From positions 1,550,001 through 1,614,000 of the forward strand of contig NZ_SHLC01000001.1 of the NCBI RefSeq assembly GCF_004217495.1: a stretch of 64,000 nt of DNA. Direction: 5' to 3'. This stretch comes from Microterricola gilva. GTDB taxonomy: Bacteria > Actinomycetota > Actinomycetes > Actinomycetales > Microbacteriaceae. Below the pieces are notes generated by a model. That model was not told the origin of the DNA. It saw nothing but the letters and a program-made list of their open reading frames with translations, and did no database searches. A program made the translations under genes and the position numbers. The first letter of the stretch is position 1, and every line of letters starts with the position of its first letter. Shown in pieces: positions 17,114 through 26,253 of this stretch.

Positions 17114-18850
17114 GTGGTTCTGCTCTCCCTCGCGCTCCGGCATGCGAGACCGTACAAGGCGTGGATTGCAGCGGTCGTCGTACTGCAGTTGATCTCGACC
17201 ATGGCTGCGCTCTACCTGCCGAGCCTCAACGCCCAGATCATCGACACCGGCATCGCAACCGGCGACACCGACTTCATCTGGTCGACCGGCATGACCATGC
17301 TCCTGGTCTGCCTCGTGCAGGTGTTCACCGCGATCGGCGGCATCTACTTCGGCTCACGCACGGCCATGGCCATCGGTCGCGACCTCCGACGCGGGGTGTA
17401 CCGCAAGGTCGACTCCCTCGGTGCGCTGGAACTCAACCGCTTCGGAAGCGGAACCCTGATCACGCGCGGCACGAACGACGTGCAACAGGTGCAGATGCTC
17501 GTGCTCATGACGCTCAACTTCATGGTCGCGACGCCGATCATGTGCATCGGCGGCATCATCATGGCCCTCCGCGAGGACCCAGGCCTCTCCTGGTTGCTCT
17601 GGGTGTCCGTTCCCCTGCTCTTCGTCATCGTCGGCATCCTCGTCTACCTGCTGATGCCGTTGTTCCGCCAGATGCAGGACCGCATCGACGGCATCAACAG
17701 CGTGCTGCGCGAGCAGATCATCGGCATCCGCGTCGTGCGCGCGTTCGTGCGCGAGCCCTTCGAATCGGAGCGCTACCGCAGCGCCAACGAGTCGCTCACC
17801 CGGGTATCGGTGAAGGTCGGCAACATCTTCGTGCTGATGTTCCCCATCATCATGATGATCCTGCACCTGGCCACGGCGGCGGTGCTGTGGTTTGGCGGGC
17901 ATCGCGTCGACGCCGGCGAGATGCAGATCGGCTCGCTCACGGCCTTCCTGCAGTACCTCCTGCAGATTCTGACGGCCGTGATGATGGGCGTTTTCATGGT
18001 CATGATGATCCCGCGCGCCGTCGTCTGCGCCGAGCGCATCGAGGAGGTGCTCGAGACCGAATCCAGCCAGAGGCTGGCGAGCGGCCCCGAGCTGCCGACT
18101 CCGCGCCGCGGCACGGTCGAGTTCCGCAACGTCACCTTCGGTTACCCCGGTGCGGAGCGGCCCGTTCTCGACGGGGTGAGCTTCACCGCAGAACCGGGCA
18201 AGACGACGGCGATCGTCGGCTCCACCGGCGCGGGTAAGACCACGTTGATCAACCTCATTCCACGGCTCTACGACCCGCAGCAGGGCGAGGTGCTCATCGA
18301 CGGTGTCAATGTCAACGATCTGAGCCGAGCCCAGCTGTCCAGCGTCGTCGGGCTGGTGTCCCAGAAGCCGTACCTGTTCTCCGGCACGATCGCCTCGAAC
18401 CTGCGCTTCGGCCGGGTGGATGCCGACGACGCCGAGCTCTGGGAGGCGCTGCGCGTCGCCCAGGGAGAGGATTTCGTGCGCGAGAAGGAGAAGGGGCTGG
18501 CATCCGTCGTCGCGCAGGGCGGAACGAACGTCTCTGGCGGCCAGAGGCAGCGCCTGTGCATCGCGAGGGCCCTCGTCGCCCAGCCGAGGGTGTACCTCTT
18601 CGACGACTCCTTCTCGGCACTCGATGTCGCCACCGATGCGCGCCTCCGCGCCGGACTCGCCGACGCAACGGGTGACGCGACCGTGATCATCGTCGCGCAG
18701 CGGGTATCGACGATCACGGATGCCGACCAGATCCTCGTCGTCAACGACGGCGTCATCGTCGGCCGCGGCACCCACGACCAGCTGCTCGAGAGCAGCGAGA
18801 CCTACCGCGAGATCGTGCAATCCCAGCTCAGCGTCGAGGAGGTGGCGTAA
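17114..18850 (+). CDS. heterodimeric ABC exporter, degenerate-site half
   Basis: The 578-residue half-transporter has six membrane helices (about residues 1-310) and a C-terminal ATPase domain with Walker A STGAGKTT near 370 and a canonical signature VSGGQRQ near 472. Walker B is LFDDSFSALD, with Asp in place of the catalytic Glu, and the switch His is Gln (IVAQRVST). These changes make one of the two ATP sites inactive, as in BmrCD and TM287/288-type multidrug exporters. It starts with GTG and is two bases from the partner gene. Confidence 0.9.
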   Translation: MVLLSLALRHARPYKAWIAAVVVLQLISTMAALYLPSLNAQIIDTGIATGDTDFIWSTGMTMLLVCLVQVFTAIGGIYFGSRTAMAIGRDLRRGVYRKVDSLGALELNRFGSGTLITRGTNDVQQVQMLVLMTLNFMVATPIMCIGGIIMALREDPGLSWLLWVSVPLLFVIVGILVYLLMPLFRQMQDRIDGINSVLREQIIGIRVVRAFVREPFESERYRSANESLTRVSVKVGNIFVLMFPIIMMILHLATAAVLWFGGHRVDAGEMQIGSLTAFLQYLLQILTAVMMGVFMVMMIPRAVVCAERIEEVLETESSQRLASGPELPTPRRGTVEFRNVTFGYPGAERPVLDGVSFTAEPGKTTAIVGSTGAGKTTLINLIPRLYDPQQGEVLIDGVNVNDLSRAQLSSVVGLVSQKPYLFSGTIASNLRFGRVDADDAELWEALRVAQGEDFVREKEKGLASVVAQGGTNVSGGQRQRLCIARALVAQPRVYLFDDSFSALDVATDARLRAGLADATGDATVIIVAQRVSTITDADQILVVNDGVIVGRGTHDQLLESSETYREIVQSQLSVEEVA

Positions 18851-18852
18851 CC

Positions 18853-20898
18853 ATGGCCAAGCGCGATCGACAGAAGAAGAACCCCGAAACGCCGGCAACA
18901 CCCGATGTGATCGATGAGCTCGAGTACGAGTACACACCGAGCGAGGCCGACGGTGACATGTTCGGCGGCGCGCCGACGAAGAAGGCGCAGCACTTCTGGC
19001 CGTCGGCCAAGCGCCTGCTCGGGCTCCTGCGGCCGGAGCGCGTGAAGATGGCCTTCGTTGTGCTGCTGGTGATCATCTCCGTGATCTTCACCGTCATCGC
19101 CCCGAAGGTGCTCGGCGAGGCGATGGACGTGATCTTCAACGGCGTGCTCGGCTCGCAGATGCCGGCCGGTGTGCCGCTCGACGACGTCATCGCCGGGCTG
19201 CGGGCGGAGGGCAACGATCAGTTCGCCGACATGTTGCAGGGCACAACGGTCGTTCCCGGTGAGGGCATCGACTTCATCGAGCTCTCGCGCCTGATCTTCA
19301 TCGTTCTCGGCCTGTACCTCGTCGCCTCGTTCCTGATGTGGGCGCAGGGTTTCATCCTCAACGGCCTCGTCATGCGGATCGTGTACAAGCTGCGTCAGGA
19401 CATCGAGGAGAAGCTGAACCGGCTGCCCCTGAGCTACTTCGACACGCGTCAGCGCGGCGATCTCATGTCGCGCGTCACGAACGATGTCGACAACGTGCAG
19501 GCCGCACTGCAACAGGCATTCTCGCAACTCGTGCAGTCACTGCTCATGGTCGTCGGCATCGCCGCGATGATGTTCATCGTGTCGTGGCAGCTGGCGCTGA
19601 TCGCGCTGATCTCGCTGCCGCTCTCGGCCATCATCGCCGGGGTGATCGGTGTGCGCTCCCAGAAGCTCTTCGCCGCACAGTGGAAGAACACCGGGTCGCT
19701 GAACGGGCACATCGAGGAGACCTTCTCCGGCCAGGAGATCGTGCGGGCATTCGGCCGAGACAAGGAGATGCTCGAGGAGTTCGACAGCCGCAACGAGAAG
19801 CTCTACGCGGCCTCATTCGGTGCCCAGTTCGTCTCAGGCATGATCATGCCGGCGATGACCTTCGTCTCCTACCTCTCGTACGTGATGATCGCCGTCGCGG
19901 GCGGGCTGCGCGTGGCATCCGGGCAGATGACGCTCGGTGATGCCACGGCGTTCATCCAGTACTCGCGCGAGTTCACCCAGCCGATCAGCGAGATGGCAAG
20001 CCTGGCCAACATGCTGCAGTCCGGTGTGGCCTCGGCCGAGCGCACCTTCGAGCTGCTCGACGCCGACGAGCAGGAGGCCGACGCGGCGACCGCCGAGCTT
20101 CCAGAGCCGACCGACGGTCACGTCGAGTTCGAGCACGTGTCCTTCAGCTACAGCGCCGATGTGCCGCTGATCGCCGATCTCTCCTTCTCGGCCGAGCCCG
20201 GCCACACGGTCGCGATCGTGGGGCCGACGGGCGCGGGCAAGACCACCCTCGTGAACCTCGTGATGCGCTTCTACGAACTCACCGGCGGGCGCATCCTGCT
20301 CGACGGCGTCGATGTGCACACCCTGTCCAGGGCGGAGCTGCGCTCCCAGGTCGGAATGGTGTTGCAGGATGCATGGCTGTTCGAGGGCACCATCCGCGAG
20401 AACATCCGCTACGGCCGTCTCGACGCCGGCGACGACGAGGTGGTTGCCGCCGCGAAGGCGACGATGGTCGACCGCTTCGTGCGGCAGCTGCCGAACGGCT
20501 ACGACACGGTTCTGGATGCCGACGGCGGCAGTGTCTCGGCCGGTGAGCGGCAGCTCATCACGATCGCGCGCGCCTTCATCGCCAACCCATCGCTGCTGAT
20601 CCTCGACGAGGCGACATCATCTGTCGACACGCGCACGGAACTGCTCGTGCAGCAGGCCATGGCGGTTCTCCGCTCCGACCGAACCTCCTTCGTGATCGCC
20701 CACCGCCTCTCGACGATTCGGGACGCAGACACGATCCTCGTCATGGAGCATGGCAGCATCGTCGAGCAGGGCAACCACGAGCAGCTGCTCGCCGCGCGCG
20801 GCGCCTACTTCACCCTCTATCAGGCGCAGTTCCTTGGCGGCGAGTCTGAGGCATCAGAGGCAGATGGCGTACCGGAGCCCGCGGGGGAGCCGGTCTAG
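18853..20898 (+). CDS. heterodimeric ABC exporter, catalytic half
   Basis: The 681-residue half-transporter has an extended hydrophilic N-terminus of about 60 residues, six membrane helices and an ATPase domain. Walker A is PTGAGKTT (about 457), Walker B is LILDEATSSVD with the catalytic Glu, and the H-loop is IAHRLST. Its signature is altered to VSAGERQ. Combined with the partner's VSGGQRQ and Asp/Gln changes, this gives one competent and one degenerate site. The ATG follows GAGGAGG. Substrate is unknown; drugs or lipids are typical. Confidence 0.9.
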   Translation: MAKRDRQKKNPETPATPDVIDELEYEYTPSEADGDMFGGAPTKKAQHFWPSAKRLLGLLRPERVKMAFVVLLVIISVIFTVIAPKVLGEAMDVIFNGVLGSQMPAGVPLDDVIAGLRAEGNDQFADMLQGTTVVPGEGIDFIELSRLIFIVLGLYLVASFLMWAQGFILNGLVMRIVYKLRQDIEEKLNRLPLSYFDTRQRGDLMSRVTNDVDNVQAALQQAFSQLVQSLLMVVGIAAMMFIVSWQLALIALISLPLSAIIAGVIGVRSQKLFAAQWKNTGSLNGHIEETFSGQEIVRAFGRDKEMLEEFDSRNEKLYAASFGAQFVSGMIMPAMTFVSYLSYVMIAVAGGLRVASGQMTLGDATAFIQYSREFTQPISEMASLANMLQSGVASAERTFELLDADEQEADAATAELPEPTDGHVEFEHVSFSYSADVPLIADLSFSAEPGHTVAIVGPTGAGKTTLVNLVMRFYELTGGRILLDGVDVHTLSRAELRSQVGMVLQDAWLFEGTIRENIRYGRLDAGDDEVVAAAKATMVDRFVRQLPNGYDTVLDADGGSVSAGERQLITIARAFIANPSLLILDEATSSVDTRTELLVQQAMAVLRSDRTSFVIAHRLSTIRDADTILVMEHGSIVEQGNHEQLLAARGAYFTLYQAQFLGGESEASEADGVPEPAGEPV

Positions 20899-21575
20899 GA
20901 GCCGACCGCGTCGCGGCCGACGATCGCCATGCCGGCGCCCCGCAAGCGTTGACGTTCATCGTTGAGCAGCGCGACGAGCCGTTCGGTCGTGCCCCGGATG
21001 TGCGCTCCCGCGAGGGCGGCCGCCCTGTCGGCGTCCCGAGCCTCGAGCGCTTCGATCACCTCGAGGTGCTCGCGCCAGGCGTTCTCACGCGATTGGCTGC
21101 TCTGCGTCTCCAGCCAGCGGGTGCGCGCGAGCCTGGCCATCGCGCCGCCGATGGCGTCAGCCATGAGTGTGTTGCCCGAGAGCTGGGTGAGCTGGGCGTG
21201 AAACGCGCTGCTCGCATTCAGCACCCTGTCTGCCTCAGAGCCGGAGTGCTCGTCCTCGACGAGCTGACGCAGGGCGGCGATGTCGTCGTTGGTAGCGCGG
21301 ACGACGGCCAGCCGCACCGCGGCCGTCTCGATTGCCTCACGGAGTTCGGCCAGCATCCTGACCTCGTCGAGGTCGAGCGGGGCGACGATGAAGCCGCGGC
21401 CCTGCCGGCGCACGAGGCCCTCCGTGTCGAGGCGAAGGAGGGCGGCACGCACCGGTGTCCGCGATGCGCCGAACTCGCTCTCGAGCTCCCGTTCGGTCAC
21501 GGGGGAGCCGGGCGGCAGCTCGAGGGTGAGAATCGCCTGACGCAGCTGTGCGTAGATCTGGTCCGTCTGGGTCAT
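20895..21575 (-). CDS. GntR (FadR/FCD type) transcription regulator
   Basis: This protein of about 226 residues has a winged helix at the N-terminus (PGSPVTERELESEFGASRTP, GLVRRQGRGFIV) and a C-terminal all-helical FCD domain with conserved His residues (AFHAQL, WREHLEVIEAL). The start at 21575 sits behind GAGGGAAG; a much longer frame upstream has no support. It is divergent from an MFS transporter gene with a double palindromic site between them, so it likely controls that transporter. Confidence 0.88.
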   Translation of the reverse strand: MTQTDQIYAQLRQAILTLELPPGSPVTERELESEFGASRTPVRAALLRLDTEGLVRRQGRGFIVAPLDLDEVRMLAELREAIETAAVRLAVVRATNDDIAALRQLVEDEHSGSEADRVLNASSAFHAQLTQLSGNTLMADAIGGAMARLARTRWLETQSSQSRENAWREHLEVIEALEARDADRAAALAGAHIRGTTERLVALLNDERQRLRGAGMAIVGRDAVGS

Positions 21576-21609
21576 CGTCTTCCCTCGTATTTCGCGTCGT
21601 CCCGTTAAT

Positions 21610-21632
21610 GGTATACCTAATTGGTATACCAA
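21610..21632. promoter_or_regulatory. double GGTATACC operator for the GntR regulator
   Basis: GGTATACC occurs at 21610-21617 and again at 21623-21630, separated by TAATT; the second lies in the larger palindrome TTGGTATACCAA. FCD-type GntR proteins bind TNGTATACNA-like sites. The repeats lie 35 bases from the GntR start and just upstream of the MFS gene. Confidence 0.7.
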
Positions 21633-21648
21633 GGGGAAGTGGGATCGC

Positions 21649-22895
21649 ATGGCCACACAGTCGGCGCACGGCGGCACGAGGCGCGTGCGGCCATGGCGCA
21701 TGCTGGCGCTCGGGGTCGCGGCGCAGACCTCCGGCACGATCATCGTCAGCGTTCCGGCATTCCTCATTCCCCGGCTGCAGGCTGAATTCGGTCTGAGCCT
21801 CGCCAACGCGGGTGCGCTGGCCACCGCCCCGACGCTCGGCCTGGTGCTCACGCTCGTCGCCTGGGGGCGCTTGCCGACCGATTCGGCGAGCGGATCGTGT
21901 TGGCGCTCGGCCTCGCGCTGACCGCGGTGGCCACGGCGGGCGTGATGCTGAGTGGGAGCGTGCAGATGCTCGGTGTGATGTTCGTGTTCTGCGGTATGGC
22001 CGCGGCGAGCACGAATGCGGCGAGTGGGCGTGTCGTGGTCGGCTGGTTCGATCGGGATCGTCGTGGATTCGCCATGGGCGTGCGCCAGATCGCGCAGCCG
22101 CTCGGCGTCACCGTCGCCGCGTTGACGGTGCCGACCCTCGCGGCCGGCGGGGGCATTGCCACCGCCGTGCTGCCGCCCCTTCTGCTGCTCACGGTTCTCG
22201 CGGTCGCCTGCTGGTTCGGAATCGTGAACCCGCCGCGTGCGAGCGTGGTGAGTGCTGCCGCGGCGCCATTGCCGGTGTCTCCGTATCGGGCCAGCGGCTT
22301 CCTCTGGCGCATCCACGCTGTCGCACTGCTGCTCGTCGTGCCTCAGTTCACCCTGACGACGTTCGGCCTGGTCTGGTTGGTGTCTGACCTCGAATGGACC
22401 CCGCTGGCCGCCGGCGTCGCGATCGCCGTCGCCCAGTTCGTCGGGGCGATGGGGCGCATCGCGCTCGGCGCCGTCAGCGACAGGGCGAGAAGCAGGGTGT
22501 GGCTGCTCCGCGTGGTTGCCGTGGCCGCGGCGGTCGCGATGGTGTTGCTCGGCAGCGTCGCCGCCTGGCTGCCCGACGCGGCTCTCGTGGTCGCCATGAT
22601 GCTGGTCATCGCGTCGACCATCACGGTCGCCGACAACGGGCTCACCTTCACCTCGGTGGCGGAGGGGGCAGGCAGTTCCTGGGCCGGTCGCGCATTCGGC
22701 ATCCACAACACCGGGCAGTACATCGCGGCGACGGCGGTGGGGCCGGTGGTGGGCGGGCTGATCGGGCTGATCGGCTTTCCGCTCGCCTTCGCGGCTGTGG
22801 CAGTCGCCCCTGTGTTCGCCATCCCGCTCGTGCCGCGCCGAGATCACGACGCCATCGGTGCTGTGCCGGCTACTGCTGTGGCCGTGGCACGCTGA
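21649..22895 (+). pseudogene. MFS transporter interrupted by a one-base deletion
   Basis: Bases 21649-21872 encode the start of an MFS permease (LGVAAQTSGTIIVSVPAFL, LVLTLVAWGR). The frame then ends in unrelated residues at 21921. The other frame resumes from about 21873 as ADRFGERIVLALGLALTAVA and continues through the remaining helices to 22895. Restoring one G at about 21873 (TTGCC to TTGGCC) would give WGRLADRFGERIV, the conserved loop between helices 2 and 3, so this is a single deletion. It may be a real inactivation or a sequencing error. The restored product would be about 415 residues. Confidence 0.8.
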
Positions 22896-23622
22896 TCGCC
22901 TCCACGGCGGCGTCCCCGCGGATCTCACGCATCCTGACGATGACCGCGTCGACGGCAGCCGCGTTGAGGGTCGCACAGACGACGCTGTTGGCGCCGAGTG
23001 ATTCCAGACCGCCGGCGCGGATGCGGATCACCTCCCATCCGACTTCCGCCAGGGCATCGTCCTTCTCCCGATCGGATGCTGCTTTGAGGCCGCGATGGGC
23101 TCGCCGACTGCGCCCGGGATCGTCGTATTCGACGGCGATTCGCAGCGCCGGGATCACGATGTCCGGCCAGGCCTCCTGCTTGCCATAGAACATGCGCGCC
23201 AGGCGGATCGTATTGACGCCGTGGGGGAGCGTGATGCGTTCGGCGAGCAGCATGCGCAGCCGTTGCTCCGTGAGCGAAGTGCGGGTGCGCAGCCCGGGAT
23301 TCATCGACGCGACACCGGCCTCCGGTGACACGGTCGCTGCGTTCCGAATGCACTTGGCGCAGCTCGGCCCGCTGAGCACGGCCAGCACGGTTGCCCGATA
23401 GCGGTCATGGCCGCGGGGGCATACCCAGCTGTACTCCGCGCCGACCCGGGTCTCCCCGGCCAGCGCCTCACGCTCCGGCGCGATGACCTTGCGCAGGAGT
23501 TCCTCGCGAGAACGCTGTGTTTCGGCGATCAGCATGCAGAGCGGGCACGCGCGTTGCAGCGTGAGCACGCCGTGGTCAGCGGCGGCTGCTCCGTGCCCGC
23601 AACGGAATCGCACGGCGACCAT
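22870..23622 (-). CDS. zinc-finger plus VSR/DUF559-like nuclease protein
   Basis: The 250-residue protein starts with a cysteine-rich part: FRCGHG, CPLC, then CPRGHD and CAKC, two treble-clef-like pairs in the first 95 residues. The C-terminal 120 residues resemble the VSR/DUF559 PD-(D/E)XK fold: WPDIVIPALRIAVEYDD, a distal HRG, SDREKDDALAEVGWEVIRI. Such proteins are common and little studied in actinobacteria; a repair or DNA-processing role is only inferred. The 3' end overlaps the MFS gene by 26 bases, convergent. Confidence 0.6.
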   Translation of the reverse strand: MVAVRFRCGHGAAAADHGVLTLQRACPLCMLIAETQRSREELLRKVIAPEREALAGETRVGAEYSWVCPRGHDRYRATVLAVLSGPSCAKCIRNAATVSPEAGVASMNPGLRTRTSLTEQRLRMLLAERITLPHGVNTIRLARMFYGKQEAWPDIVIPALRIAVEYDDPGRSRRAHRGLKAASDREKDDALAEVGWEVIRIRAGGLESLGANSVVCATLNAAAVDAVIVRMREIRGDAAVEAISVPRPQQ

Positions 23623-23760
23623 CTTCTCGCTCCCTTCGAATCTGCCAGCACCATACGCCCCACCACCGACACCCGCCTCTCGGCGTGTGCGCTTGACCCC
23701 GAACGGGGGTCACCGCACAATGGGCACGTGGCGCGAACGGTGTCACTCGGCGAAAGGCCA

Positions 23761-24303
23761 ATGATGAGCGATCCGCACGAGATCCAACGCGACACCGCAG
23801 CAGTGTGGTCAGAGAACGCCGCGCAGCCAGAGACGCTTGCAATGACGGGGGTGTACCCGCAGGCCGAGCAGTCCGAATCGTCGGAGCCGTCCGAGGAGCG
23901 CACGGAGCCCAAACCGCGCCTCACCGCCGACCAGAACATCCGACTCATGCTGGTTGTCATCGTTGGCGTCGTCGCGCTGTTCTTCGCGTTCGGTCTGTTG
24001 GCGATCTTCAGCCCGACGAGCGCCACGGTCGCCGCCCTCGCCGTGATCGCAACGCCGATCGCGTCCATCGTCGCCGCCTACTACGGCATCACGCTCAGTA
24101 TGCAACAGGTGCGTGCCGCGCAGCGCGAGCGCGAGGCAGCCATCGAGCGCGTCGCCGCGGCCGAGGCCGCCGCCCGCGAATCCGATGTGTGGGCAGCCCA
24201 GCTGGAGTCAGCGCTCCGCGTGGCCAAGGTGAAGCTGGACGCCGCCCGCATCTCGACCGGTGATGTCGAACGGGCAGCCGGGGTCGACGCCGACTTCTTC
24301 TGA
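23761..24303 (+). CDS. hypothetical membrane protein with C-terminal coiled coil
   Basis: I do not recognise a family. The 180-residue product has an acidic soluble N-terminus of about 60 residues, two hydrophobic segments (about 63-83 and 90-110) and a charged, Ala/Glu/Arg-rich C-terminus that is likely coiled coil. The start at 23761 (ATGATG) has AAGG upstream. It is flanked by convergent and divergent genes, so it stands alone. Confidence 0.6.
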   Translation: MMSDPHEIQRDTAAVWSENAAQPETLAMTGVYPQAEQSESSEPSEERTEPKPRLTADQNIRLMLVVIVGVVALFFAFGLLAIFSPTSATVAALAVIATPIASIVAAYYGITLSMQQVRAAQREREAAIERVAAAEAAARESDVWAAQLESALRVAKVKLDAARISTGDVERAAGVDADFF

Positions 24304-24311
24304 CCCGGCCG

Positions 24312-25388
24312 TCAGGGCACGAGAGCATCGGTGCCGCGCGCGAGCGCATCCACCAGCTCTGCCGCACCCCGCCGGCGCACGAGCGCGGCAGCTTGCCCGG
24401 CCCAGAGTGACATGAGCTCGGAATCTCCGCGCCGCGCCGCCTCGGCCTTCACCGGTGCCGTCAGCCAGTTCTGCACGGGGAAGGGCGCCAGCGGGGTGCC
24501 CGTGGATTCGAGCTCCCTGAGCATGCGATTGGGGATCCCGCGGGCGAGCCGCCCGCTGAACGCCCGCGTGAGCACCGTGCTCTCGGCATCCGCACCGAGG
24601 ATGCGCGAACGATGCGCATCGGAGATCGCCGATTCGGCGCACACCAGGAACGCCGTGCCCAGCTGCGCCGCGGATGCCCCCAGCGTCAGCGCGGCCGCGA
24701 CCCCGCGGGCATCGGCGATGCCACCGGTCGCGACCACCGGAACGTCGACGGCGTCGACGAGCTGCGGCAGCAGGGCGAAGAGCCCGATGAGCGAGTCCTC
24801 CGGCTCGGCCAGGAACGACACACGGTGACCGCCGGCCTCGAATCCGCTCGCAATGACGGCGTCAACGCCTGCCGCTGCGAGCGCGCGACCTTCCGCAACG
24901 GTCGTCGCCGTTCCGAGCACGCTGGTTCCTGCCGAATGCAGCCGATCGATCTGTTGCTCTGACGGGACACCGAACACGAAACTGGCCACAGCCGGCCGAG
25001 CGTCGAGGAGCGCATCGAACTGCTCATCGAAGTCGGGAAGGTAGCGCTGGGGCCGGGTCGGCAGCGCGAGTCCGAGTTCGACGAAGAACGGTTCCAACGG
25101 TGCAACCCACGCACGGAAGTCGTCGTCGTCCACCGGCGGAATCTGGTCCCCGTGCGGCAGCCAGAGGTTCAATGCGAATGGGCGCCCCGTCTGCTCGCGC
25201 AGCGCCCGTGCCGTCGACCGGATGCGCTCAGCGTCATAGCCGTAGAGGCCGAAGCTGCCGAGCCCTCCGGCGTTGCTGACGGCGGCGGTGAGTGGCACCG
25301 ACGACAGCCCGCCGAAGGCGCCGAGCGCAATCGGCAGCTCGATGCCGAGTGCCCGCGTCAGAGCGGTGTCCCGCCATGCGCCGGTCAC
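24312..25388 (-). CDS. nitronate monooxygenase / 2-nitropropane dioxygenase-like flavoprotein
   Basis: This 358-residue TIM-barrel FMN protein has PIALGAFGGLSSVPLTAAV at the N-terminus, a GFEAGGH loop with the family His, and a phosphate-binding part VVATGGIADARG followed by LGASAAQLGTAFL. Class members oxidise alkyl nitronates such as propionate-3-nitronate. It starts with GTG overlapping the MpaB-like stop by four bases, so the two oxygenase-type genes form an operon. Confidence 0.85.
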   Translation of the reverse strand: MTGAWRDTALTRALGIELPIALGAFGGLSSVPLTAAVSNAGGLGSFGLYGYDAERIRSTARALREQTGRPFALNLWLPHGDQIPPVDDDDFRAWVAPLEPFFVELGLALPTRPQRYLPDFDEQFDALLDARPAVASFVFGVPSEQQIDRLHSAGTSVLGTATTVAEGRALAAAGVDAVIASGFEAGGHRVSFLAEPEDSLIGLFALLPQLVDAVDVPVVATGGIADARGVAAALTLGASAAQLGTAFLVCAESAISDAHRSRILGADAESTVLTRAFSGRLARGIPNRMLRELESTGTPLAPFPVQNWLTAPVKAEAARRGDSELMSLWAGQAAALVRRRGAAELVDALARGTDALVP

Positions 25389-26197
25389 CGTCGGCCGCCC
25401 CGCGGCTCGGCCATCGCCCGTCGCACCCGCGCCAGCGAGCGCTCACGCGGCCACACCCGAACGTTCCGGGGCAGCCGGGGGTAGACGAAGCGGGTGAGCC
25501 GGAACACCCGATCGAAGCGCAGCTGTCGTCTGGCATCCCACTGCAGGCCGTGCATCGCACGGACCGTTGGTGGCAGGAGCCCCGTGCTGACCAGCCGAAC
25601 CAGGGGCATCGCGGCGCGTGCGGCGAGGGGAACGGTGCGCGGATGCAGCAACGCCTGGACAACGGTGCGGCTCTCGTGACTCGGCTCCAGCTGGGCGAGC
25701 ATGCGCTTCCAGTAGAGCTCGAACTGCTCGCGGTCGGCCGGCCAGAGCTCAGCCGGCATCTGCAATCGCGCCCCGAGCGCGGCATAGTCGAGGTACACCG
25801 CCTCGGCCGAGGCGTCGTCGAGAGTGCCGAGCAGGCGATCCTGCACCTGCATCGCCGCGTAGTACAGCGTCGCCGCCACCCACAACTGCAGTTCGGGGTC
25901 GACGGCGTTGTACGCGGGCTCTTCGCGCTTGCCGTGAACGGGGCCATGGGCCCTGTTCACCCGACGCACGACGGCCGCGACCATCTCCTCATCACCGAAT
26001 GCGACCGTGTACACGTAGTCAAGGGTGCCGAAGAGGCGGTCGAGTGGCCGCTCGACGAAGTCGCTGTGTCTGGCCACGCCGCGTGCGACCGCCGGGTGTG
26101 CGAGCTGCAGCAGGATCGCGGCTCCGCCGCCTCCGAGCAGGGCGGCTTCACCGGCCACGTCGCTCAGGCGAAGGGGAAGCTGAGTGGGTGTCGTCAC
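25385..26197 (-). CDS. MpaB-type oxygenase (DUF2236)
   Basis: The 270-residue protein has the DUF2236/MpaB pattern: EAALLGGGGAAILLQLAHPAV near the N-terminus, the RHSDF/PLDRLFGTLDYVYT segment, and RVNRAHGPV with the conserved His. The family includes latex-clearing protein-like haem oxygenases and fungal MpaB, but most bacterial members have no known substrate. It lies upstream of and overlaps the nitronate monooxygenase gene. Confidence 0.82.
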   Translation of the reverse strand: MTTPTQLPLRLSDVAGEAALLGGGGAAILLQLAHPAVARGVARHSDFVERPLDRLFGTLDYVYTVAFGDEEMVAAVVRRVNRAHGPVHGKREEPAYNAVDPELQLWVAATLYYAAMQVQDRLLGTLDDASAEAVYLDYAALGARLQMPAELWPADREQFELYWKRMLAQLEPSHESRTVVQALLHPRTVPLAARAAMPLVRLVSTGLLPPTVRAMHGLQWDARRQLRFDRVFRLTRFVYPRLPRNVRVWPRERSLARVRRAMAEPRGGRR

Positions 26198-26253
26198 AGC
26201 AGCACGCTACTCCTCCCGGCTGAGCGTCAGACCAGCGAGCTACACTCCTCACA

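Noticed and set aside
21849-21921. Programmed frameshift in the MFS gene
   Set aside because: There is no slippery heptamer or downstream structure at the site; a one-base deletion explains it better.
20895-22976. A 693-residue minus-strand frame spanning the GntR gene and the MFS gene
   Set aside because: Only the first-described 226 residues match a GntR protein with its own ribosome site; the rest is Arg/His-rich antisense of the MFS gene, a high-GC artefact.
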